In this document: piece by piece, positions 60,601 through 64,000 of the stretch
Position numbering within the stretch: position 1 is the stretch's first letter
How the letters are laid out: each line of letters begins with the position of its first letter
Source: Tubiluchus corallicola
Taxonomy: Eukaryota > Priapulida > Priapulimorpha > Priapulimorphida > Tubiluchidae
Assembly (NCBI GenBank): GCA_030141605.1
Contig: JAQGDQ010000013.1
Location: 820,447 to 884,446 of the forward strand
DNA length: 64,000 bases
Direction: 5' to 3'
Translations under genes and position numbers: made by a program
The notes under the pieces: model-generated
What the model was told of the DNA's origin: nothing
Database searches by the model: none
The model's input: only the letters and a program-made list of their open reading frames with translations

Positions 60601-63600
60601 TCTGACATAGCAGTCATCAACCCGGCGACGCTGTTATAACCACGTTCATTATGGAACAAGTCGCGACCCGTAAATATCTGAAAAAGCAAGAGTATTTAGC
60701 AACATGCAGTTACAGATGATGGTAAGTTGTGCTAACACTACACATGCTAAGCGGTGGTGCAGCTAGCAGGGGAGCAACAATCTGATAAATAGCAGCATAA
60801 GATGATGGTAAGTTTTGCTAACAACACTACACATGCTAAGCAGTGACGTAGCTAGCAGGGGAGAGCAAAGGGAGTAACCCCCTGCATGTACACGTAATTT
60901 ACAGCTCCATGGCGAGTGCTGTATAGATAGTTAGACGTGAGAAATCACATACAGTGTGCAAGTGTTACATTCAAAATGCTGCATAGGCAATTTGACCTCC
61001 TGCCTAATGGATACAAAACCTAGCCACGAGTTTAATCATAAAAATGATGCTGAGACAGGTAACAAATATTAAGTGTACATTAAAGATAACAAACATTAAG
61101 TTTACCTTAAAGATAACAAACATTACGTGTACGTTAAAGATAACAAACATTAAATGTACCATAAAGATAATAAACATTAAGTGCATGTTAAAGATAACAA
61201 ACATTAAGTGTACCTTAAAGATAATAAACATTAAGTGTACATTAAAGATAACAAACATTAAGTGTACGTTGAAAATAACAAACATTAAGTGTACCTTAAA
61301 GATAACATACATTAAGTGTACCTTAAAGATAACAAACATTAAGTGTACCTTAAAGATAACAAATATTAAGTGTAGATTAAAGATAACAAACATTAAGTGA
61401 AGATTAAAGATAACAAACATTAAGTGTACCTTATATTCTTGAGGAAGATGAGCAGCAGTGATGCCATTCCTGTGTTTTTGTAGAAGCTAAAAAATATTAA
61501 CCAACAAATTTAACGTTTGTCAGCAAATTAAACCTTTTAATAACCTAGCAGCCAAACAGTCGCAAACTATGTATAGAAAGGTTAACAATTCTGCAACCAG
61601 CCAATTTTGTATTACATCCATTCTAAATCAATATTCGAGTATAACTATCCTTGGTAAAATTGCATTTCTGTAGAGTAATGATTTGTGAGAATGAACATTA
61701 TAGTGATTCTGACATTGTTTCTTACGTATTATATTGCTGTTCGCAAGGAATTTCTCATTCCTGGCTTTACAAACAAAGAAATAATATCAATGTTAATAAC
61801 CATTTTATTATTTATATCATGTTATTGTCACATATAATAATTTTATGCTTCCATTAATCTAACTGTACCTGTAAATTATACGTGTGAATAAACATAGTAA
61901 ATATATATAGTAAAATATAGTTCTATATGCATATAGAATATATTTAGAGAATGACATATATATATATATATATATGTAGTTATATATATATATATATAAA
62001 TTCACTAGTGTAAAAAGTTGTTTGGAAATAAAAGAAGAGTTGTAGAAAACTTTAACTAAATGCTACATTTTCGTCACAAAACAGATTTGATACCTTTTTC
62101 ATAGACTCCCTCAGTTCGTCATCAATCCCTTCTGCAGAAATCGGTGTGGCTAGTTTTACTTTTGTCGAATTCGAGTTGGTGTCTTCATCATCACTGCACG
62201 CATGCGTCGGAGTTTGTTCGGAATTTGGGGTTTCTTCGGTACTAGCATCGGTGGAAACAGGACACGTTTCAAAGCTTCGACTTGAGGGAATGTTTACCTG
62301 AAGCCATCTGTTAATTTCTAAAGCAAAAAAATATGATGAAGTAAATGATGATGTATGATAAAATAAAGTTAGTTGCTAAGATGACTAATGGATTACTGGT
62401 TGGTTAGTAAAGTTAGTAAATTTAAAGGAAGACAGGATGTTTTCTCATATTCCATTTTCAAGTACGGTAAAAAGTATGCATCTTAACATCAATAATACTG
62501 CAAAAGCGCATTAAATAGATTAAAATAGACAATTAAATAGATTAAAAACTTAATTAACAGCGAGCGAGCTCAACTTTATGACATCACAAACTAACATGTA
62601 ATTTTCAACACCAAAAACATTTTCATGAGCGTATTGCACATGTTTGCGAAAGCGAAAATTGCAGTACAGTGCTACTGTAAGAGATGCAGAGATTCAAGTT
62701 TTAAGATAAAAATTAAAATTTCAGATTTACCATTGTACCCACGCATGAGCTGTCGAACTTGTAGAATAGTTTTCCTCAGTGTAGTAGTAATGAAGCGACA
62801 GATTGAATACAAAAAATCGTTATTAGGCCCTACTGTTCTTGGGTCCTTGACCAACCTGCATGTGGCCCGCAAGAATTGCGGGAAAGTTTAATGTGGCCCG
62901 GCTAGTCAGCTAATTTGCGCACACTTGGTAATAATAGAATAGATAATATTCTAGGATAGGATAATAAAATTAATTAGTATAACTACTGAAATACTTTACC
63001 GTGTGCAGCACTATTAGGCCTAGCATTTTGTTGAGAATTGTTCGTTCTGGTTGATTGATTTCTAATAAAAACTCGTTCTGGTTCTTTAAGTGAGATTTTA
63101 TATCCACCATTGTCAAAGTCTTGTAGTGTTACACCATCAATCGACAATAAGAATTGTCTTAAGCTAGGAAAGCCATATTCTCTATAGTCCAATTCATAAC
63201 CAAAGCGACGATGAAAACTAATTGGAATGGAAGCATCAATTAGACCTTGTGGATAAGCTAATAATAGATCTTCTTTTATTCTTTTTTGTAGATATTCTAA
63301 ACTGCGTGAAAAGCAAGGTGGATTATAGTTTGATGAACTTTGTTTCATAAAACTGGATGTCTTTCCCGGTCTGACGGTTCTAGAACATGTACTTGGGCGA
63401 CTACGACCAGAGCTTTTTTGTCCACGAACTAGTCTGTCTATGTGTTGCGTTGTAGGATCTGCAACCGCGTATAATAAAGTCTGCAGGCCAAGATATTTTA
63501 TTTCGCACACATCTGGCAAAGTTTTCAAGAAATCAAGAACCGAAGAATAGCCAAATTTTTCGTAAGGAATATCCTGACCGGTTTCATGTTTATAATCTTT

Positions 63601-63702
63601 AGACAACGCATGCAACGGTAAGCCATGCTTGCTCGAAAGCAGTAGCGATCTTATTAGTTTCTTTGATTTCGCAATTTCTGTTGGCTTATCAGCCATTATC
63701 AT
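34534..63702 (-). CDS. TDRD5: TDRD5-like LOTUS/Tudor germ-granule protein, 22 exons, 1699 aa
   Basis: Exons in transcript order: 63000-63702, 62094-62317, 61430-61486, 60518-60677, 58647-58774, 56487-56595, 53791-53855, 52836-53050, 51416-51563, 49409-49470, 48054-48123, 47851-47937, 46232-46339, 45187-45353, 44114-44194, 43199-43313, 42705-42784, 41814-41891, 40078-40180, 39294-39418, 38165-38310, 34534-36602. They sum to 5100 nt, with every phase matching. LOTUS domains lie at about 15-82, 137-207 and 297-372, a fourth LOTUS-like fold at about 392-460, an extended Tudor domain at about 535-680 (DYG at 608-610), a conserved TDRD5-type region to about 920, and a disordered tail at 1011-1699. 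The first three LOTUS positions and the Tudor spacing resemble vertebrate TDRD5 more than TDRD7. Known family role: LOTUS domains bind Vasa-type helicases or RNA, and Tudor binds methyl-arginine PIWI proteins, in piRNA granules. The tail makes it much longer than the vertebrate protein. Confidence 0.92.
38165..40180 (-). CDS. TDRD5: TDRD5-like exons 19-21: acidic/helical region after the Tudor module
   Basis: Exons 40078-40180, 39294-39418 and 38165-38310 encode residues 886-1010. The first carries LEELSLFDPDDIYW, an acidic-aromatic motif resembling the conserved FDP-D-YW element downstream of Tudor in TDRD5. The next two are Glu/Lys/Gln-rich and likely alpha-helical or coiled coil (ELGRDELLLRIQALQ; ELKEVEMHIATAQKLINEL). 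Confidence 0.8.
38333..38580. mobile_element. Inverted-repeat family A (partial copy)
   Basis: It shares the left part of the 27723 element (CGTTGTGCGCACG, TATGCATTAGTCTGT, CAGGATCTTG). It contains a perfect AGGTCAAAGGTCA at 38370-38382 and begins about 22 bp upstream of the exon-21 acceptor. Confidence 0.65.
38590..38987. mobile_element. TACAGTAAGTCC-type TIR element (partial copy)
   Basis: The right end ...GCAAGGACTTACTGTA matches the inverted end of the elements at 54728 and 41912. The interior (GTTGCTATAGCAACAAGTTG, CAAACCGCTAGTAA) matches 42280-42430. The left end is obscure. Confidence 0.5.
40181..40440 (-). mobile_element. Reverse-transcriptase fragment abutting TDRD5-like exon 19
   Basis: The - strand reads AVTFGIPQGST, then in a shifted frame MGPSFFCIYFNDLPPHF. 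Together these match the conserved G-PQGS-LGP-LF-IY-NDLP block of non-LTR reverse transcriptases, broken by a frameshift. It ends within a few bases of the acceptor of exon 19 (40180). Confidence 0.7.
40445..40985. repeat. Dispersed repeat rich in TTGCGA/CGCAA (copy 1)
   Basis: Segments such as CAAGGCGAATGTTGCACG and AGTGTGGGACA recur in diverged form at 56650-57140. The 147-codon open frame on the + strand has no domain and shares the repeat, so I treat it as non-coding. Confidence 0.5.
41010..41779. mobile_element. TIR family D (CAGTAGGC ends), copy 1, TDRD5 intron 18
   Basis: The left end CAGTAGGCTACGCTTAATAG and right end CTATTAAGCAGTGCCTACTG are inverted. The following ACTCA/TGAGT extends the match. 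A larger relative lies at 59377-60255. No transposase is seen; a TA target is plausible. Confidence 0.7.
41912..42597. mobile_element. TIR family C (TACAGTAAGTCC ends), copy 2, TDRD5 intron 17
   Basis: The left end TACAGTAAGTCCTCACTTA is inverse to the right end TAAGCGAGGAATTACTGTA. Both edges are TA, consistent with a Tc1/mariner-type target. Its left end lies 21 bp from the acceptor of exon 18 (41891). About 685 bp, no protein. Confidence 0.7.
42705..46339 (-). CDS. TDRD5: TDRD5-like exons 13-17: conserved region following Tudor
   Basis: Exons 46232-46339, 45187-45353, 44114-44194, 43199-43313 and 42705-42784 encode residues 677-859. The first reads CGVVSMYLCDT then EDMYIHEVLIKDGHAV, close to the conserved YLCDT...D-YIN..L...GHA segment that closes the extended Tudor module of TDRD5. 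Residues 790-833 contain a second small beta-rich unit (YVTSADISSLLW). The exon ending at 43199 is followed in frame by two further tandem copies of its 3' part. Confidence 0.85.
43007..43313 (-). repeat. 96-bp in-frame triplication of the 3' part of TDRD5-like exon 16
   Basis: Starting within the exon, a 96-bp (32-codon) unit occurs three times with no stop in the gene's frame. Each unit ends with a usable phase-0 donor: AGTAAG|GTATGT (after 43199), AGTAAG|GTACGT (after 43103) and AGTAAA|GTAGGT (after 43007). Units encode variants of YVTSADISSLLWQTDCLRSK. Differences between copies include several amino-acid changes, so constraint on the extra copies looks weak. Confidence 0.85.
43564..44090. 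mobile_element. TTAA-flanked MITE family B (copy 2), TDRD5 intron 15
   Basis: It aligns along its whole length with 29895-30437 (shared TTCTAATATTTGAATAATTA and GAGATAATTATTATTTAATC), same strand, with more decayed right end. It ends about 25 bp from the donor of exon 15 (44114). Confidence 0.75.
44525..44900 (+). mobile_element. PIF/Harbinger transposase N-terminal remnant
   Basis: One frame gives RRKRKHSFWVHDILQGREI and the next gives YHHLVKELQLDAQ, then IERILLFIGANVTK and later LDNGSFLSV. Together they follow the order seen at the start of Harbinger DDE transposases (FWVHP...R.E.G.YHHLV.EL.LD...F....P.I.K...LATG.SF.S). Stops and at least two frameshifts show a dead copy. The catalytic part is absent. 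It lies antisense in a TDRD5-like intron. Confidence 0.65.
45842..46222. mobile_element. Inverted-repeat family A (inverted copy)
   Basis: Reverse-complement match to 27723-28124 along its full length, including CAGACTAATGCATA and AACCTTTGACCC. Its end lies about 10 bp from the donor of exon 13 (46232). Confidence 0.75.
46385..46985 (+). mobile_element. LINE (CR1/L2-type) 3' end with microsatellite tail
   Basis: The + strand reads IDFKILVFSYKILHGQCATY, then YLSDHL, YSPAHD, DHRAFVVTAP, NRLP and LKKRLKAHL. This is the classic C-terminus of L2/CR1-like reverse transcriptases (YK.LHG.AP.YL.DL...DRAF..AAP.LWN.LP...FK..LKT.L). A 3' UTR ends at an (ATT)n/(CTG)n/(ACC)n-type tail at 46878-46985. An internal stop replaces the WN region's first codon area, so it is inactive. 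Confidence 0.75.
47851..53050 (-). CDS. TDRD5: TDRD5-like exons 8-12: extended Tudor domain
   Basis: Exons 52836-53050, 51416-51563, 49409-49470, 48054-48123 and 47851-47937 encode residues 483-676. The order is FKCKVSYVENPSDIYFFQLE (SN-like strand entering Tudor), EGEEWHRVTIVAV, VFYVDYGGTACV, then DIPMLAIRAKLTGI (the usual LP.QAI...L motif) and the helix closing the SN-like fold. Trp in EEWHR and Tyr/Phe in VFYVDYG can supply an aromatic cage. The usual Asn of DYGN is Gly here, which may weaken dimethyl-arginine binding. Confidence 0.88.
48385..48700. repeat. Dispersed repeat family F (copy 1)
   Basis: It shares ATGTTTGCGAAAGTGAAAAT, CAGTGCTACTGTAAGA and TTTTAAGATAAAAATTCAAA with 62419-62735. 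Ends are not resolved in this copy. Confidence 0.6.
48855..49078. repeat. Direct duplication, about 120-bp unit, in TDRD5-like intron 10
   Basis: GTTTCCTTTCAATATTTTAA followed by AGAG and a GTCCG block occurs twice. In one copy the - strand carries a consensus donor (AAACT|GTAAGT), in the other the donor of the candidate exon 10a (CTATAG|GTCAAA). Confidence 0.75.
49052..49138 (-). CDS. Candidate 87-nt cassette exon (10a) in the Tudor domain
   Basis: A pyrimidine-rich acceptor (TCTTTTTTTAG|CTC) and a donor (TATAG|GTCAAA) bracket 87 nt that is phase 2 to phase 2 and open in the gene's frame. Skipping it joins RSCCRMIK directly to MCFMDIPMLAIRAKL, the spacing expected for Tudor; inclusion would insert 29 residues there. 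I therefore treat it as optional or spurious. Confidence 0.25.
49599..50012. mobile_element. TIR element, TAGGGATGAGC family (copy 2)
   Basis: Diverged copy of 23907-24306. Shared core: GAAACGTCATGCAATGAGCA and AATTTAGCTGCAAT. The right half is TTCGAATT-rich with poorly preserved ends. Confidence 0.5.
50495..51330. mobile_element. TIR element with CATGGGCGCCG ends (836 bp)
   Basis: The left end CATGGGCGCCGCC is inverse to the right end GCCGGCGCCCATG. The flanks CGAACATA and TGAACATG match at 6 of 8 bases, suggesting an old 8-bp duplication. No transposase frame. In TDRD5-like intron 9. Confidence 0.6.
54728..55006. mobile_element. TIR family C (TACAGTAAGTCC ends), copy 1
   Basis: The left end TACAGTAAGTCCACGCTTAA is inverse to the right end AGACTTACTGTA over its first 10 to 12 bases. 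TA at each edge. About 280 bp. The body has TTTCGTTTTAATGACG, related to 38925-38960 inverted. Confidence 0.7.
55167..55648. mobile_element. hAT-type MITE (482 bp) with perfect 8-bp target duplication
   Basis: Ends CAGGGGTGTGCAAATT and AATTTGCACACCCCTG form a perfect 16-bp inverted repeat. Flanks are identical 8-mers, CTCTATAT at 55159-55166 and 55649-55656. GGGCCAC/GGGCCGC-rich subterminal arms recall widespread animal hAT elements. A fragment lies inverted at about 62740-62927. Confidence 0.92.
56487..61486 (-). CDS. TDRD5: TDRD5-like exons 3-6: LOTUS 3 and LOTUS-like 4
   Basis: Exons 61430-61486 and 60518-60677 complete LOTUS 3 (begun at the end of exon 2): LLQKHRNGITAAHLPQEYK, then GRDLFHNERGYNSVAGLM and RGDWTIYHIA. 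Exons 58647-58774 and 56487-56595 form a similar unit: LKELIGGVLSGYKSGVLLTN, then FTSLDDMLVAFNGSVLHMQY. The fourth lacks the Gly-Tyr/Phe turn seen in LOTUS 1-3 (GYSSV, GFPSL, GYNSV) but has GFTSL at the same place, so I call it LOTUS-like. Confidence 0.85.
56650..57140. repeat. Dispersed repeat rich in TTGCGA/CGCAA (copy 2)
   Basis: Diverged relative of 40445-40985 (CAAAGCGAATGTTACACGG, AGTGTGGGACAACG). No preserved protein. Confidence 0.5.
57250..58590. repeat. 31-bp minisatellite, about 43 copies, TDRD5-like intron 5
   Basis: The unit is about 31 bp: AGCTCCTACCTTCAACACCT then GGTAACACACA. It fills most of 1.3 kb immediately downstream (in transcript sense) of exon 5. Read on the gene's strand each unit contains TTACCAG|GTGTTGAAG|GTAGGA, an acceptor-like and a donor-like site nine bases apart, and the E-box CAGGTG. 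Short open frames across it are artefacts. Confidence 0.95.
59377..60255. mobile_element. TIR family D (TACAGTAGG ends), copy 2, TDRD5-like intron 4
   Basis: The left end TACAGTAGGAGGTGCTTAA and right end TGGTGTCTACTGTA are imperfect inverse repeats, each starting with TA. About 880 bp. Internally it carries a minisatellite (59811-60139). Parts match 41010-41779 inverted. Confidence 0.65.
59811..60139. repeat. 31-bp minisatellite inside the family D element
   Basis: About 10 copies of GTGACTGGAGTCAATTATGT plus GGAGTTATTAT. The unit echoes the element's TGAGTCAATTA end motif. Confidence 0.9.
60714..60870. repeat. Direct duplication, about 86-bp spacing
   Basis: GATGATGGTAAGTT, ACTACACATGCTAAGC and AGCTAGCAGGGGAG each occur twice, about 37 bp upstream of the exon-4 acceptor. 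The second copy starts a CAGTGACGTAGCTAG sequence typical of hAT-element ends, but no partner end was found. Confidence 0.6.
61056..61432 (-). repeat. 27-bp tandem repeat starting at the donor of TDRD5-like exon 3
   Basis: About 14 copies of a 27-bp unit. On the gene's strand the unit is GTACACTTAATGTTTGTTAT plus CTTTAAG. Exon 3 ends TATAAG|GTACAC, and several units end CTTTAAG|GTACAC, so donor-like sites recur every 27 bp. The frame of exon 3 stays open across the whole array to a stop at about 61004. Confidence 0.9.
61890..61998. repeat. AT-rich (TA)n tract
   Basis: Two TA runs within a palindromic AT-rich stretch in TDRD5-like intron 2. Confidence 0.85.
62094..63702 (-). CDS. TDRD5: TDRD5-like exons 1-2: LOTUS 1 and LOTUS 2
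   Basis: Exon 1 (63000-63702) encodes LOTUS 1 (about 15-82: IRSLLLSSKHGLPLHALSKD, GYSSVLDFLKTLPDV) and LOTUS 2 (about 137-207: RIKEDLLLAYPQGL, YGFPSLRQFLLSIDGV), joined by a basic Ser/Arg linker (GRSRPSTCSRTVRPGK). Exon 2 (62094-62317) is an acidic Ser/Thr-rich linker leading into LOTUS 3. The longest start is at 63702; the ATG two codons later (63696, context ATAATGG) has a better Kozak sequence and may be the real start. Confidence 0.88.
62419..62735. repeat. Dispersed repeat family F (copy 2)
   Basis: It begins TTTAAAGGAAGACAGGATG, similar to the left end of family B, and matches 48385-48700 through most of its length. A hAT fragment follows directly. Confidence 0.6.
62740..62927. mobile_element. 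Truncated copy of the 55167 hAT-type MITE (inverted)
   Basis: Reverse-complement match to the left part of 55167-55648: CGTTATTAGGCC, GTGGCCCGCAAGAATTGCGG, AATGTGGCCCGGCTAGTCAG. The end is decayed (GCGCACACTTG for GCACACCCCTG), and the other end is missing. Confidence 0.8.
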
Positions 63703-63860
63703 TTACCATTACTCTACCAAAAAAACAAAACGGAAAACCACGATAAACTCTTCCTAAGATTTCCTCAAGTTATCACCACGAAGTTTGTAGGGCGCCGGGT
63801 AATCCAGTAGCCGAAGTATGACACTTCCGGTAAGACGCATGTGCTAAATTTGCTGAAATG
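63703..63860 (-). promoter_or_regulatory. Candidate 5' UTR/promoter of the TDRD5-like gene
   Basis: No TATA box. An ETS-type site, ACTTCCGG on the + strand at 63823-63830 (CCGGAAGT on the gene strand), lies about 120 bp upstream of the start in GC-richer sequence, typical of TATA-less germline or housekeeping promoters. A short upstream ATG in strong context at 63709 opens a six-codon frame overlapping the main start. Confidence 0.4.
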
Positions 63861-64000
63861 CAGTGTCGTTTCATGGGCAGCCCAAGTAGGACACTAACGA
63901 TTTCTGTTGAGCTCGAATTTATGACATAATAAAACAAAAAACTAAATTTGTTTTAGAAAAAAATAACTTTATAATAATGATATATAGTCCCTGATAATTT

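Noticed and set aside
34534-63702. TDRD7 or MARF1 as identity of the - strand gene
   Set aside because: A single Tudor module with LOTUS spacing and the YLCDT...GHAV closing segment resembles TDRD5; TDRD7 has three Tudor domains, and MARF1 has a NYN nuclease domain, which is absent here.

Overview
This is animal nuclear DNA: AT-rich, intron-rich and full of transposon debris. It has no operons, Shine-Dalgarno sites or long bacterial-type reading frames. Gene content (a ZP-domain membrane protein and a LOTUS/Tudor germ-granule protein) and TTAGGG-type telomere-like repeats point to an invertebrate metazoan outside the arthropods, possibly marine or deuterostome. I cannot name the species.

Two genes were rebuilt exon by exon, with consistent splice phase across every junction. 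(1) On the + strand, 14782-32470, 11 coding exons total 1620 nt and encode a 539-residue type I membrane protein. Its order is signal peptide, a three-repeat N-terminal region I do not recognise, a complete ZP domain, a furin-type site and a transmembrane helix. A TATA box and possible 5' non-coding exon lie near 9170-9301. (2) On the - strand, 63702 down to 34534, 22 coding exons total 5100 nt and encode a 1699-residue TDRD5-like protein. It has three clear LOTUS domains plus a fourth LOTUS-like segment, an extended Tudor domain and a long disordered Q/P/Y-rich tail. The genes are tail to tail, with predicted poly(A) signals about 200 bp apart around a GA microsatellite. Both suggest germline roles (egg-coat-type ZP protein; piRNA/germ-granule factor), but no direct partnership is shown. 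A third, partial coding unit on the - strand (5850-6265) encodes an arginine/serine-rich C-terminus.

Layout: 1-9 kb is mostly gene-free, with small hairpin elements, the RS-rich exons and a 500-bp tetranucleotide block. 9-14.7 kb holds the putative ZP promoter, a LINE remnant and minisatellites. 14.8-32.5 kb is the ZP gene, its introns carrying hAT-type non-autonomous elements with exact or near-exact 8-bp target duplications, LINE debris and a telomere-like array. 34-63.7 kb is the TDRD5-like gene, its introns packed with several inverted-repeat element families, a decayed Harbinger transposase and reverse-transcriptase fragments.

The most unusual feature is a set of tandem repeats whose units contain an exon boundary. 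A 75-bp array (about 8 copies) carries the 3' splice site of ZP exon 4. A 27-bp array (about 14 copies) starts at the 5' splice site of TDRD5 exon 3. A 96-bp triplication carries the end of TDRD5 exon 16 with its donor. All three unit lengths are multiples of three, and the latter two stay open in the gene's frame, so alternative splice-site use could change protein length without frameshift. Whether this happens needs RNA data.
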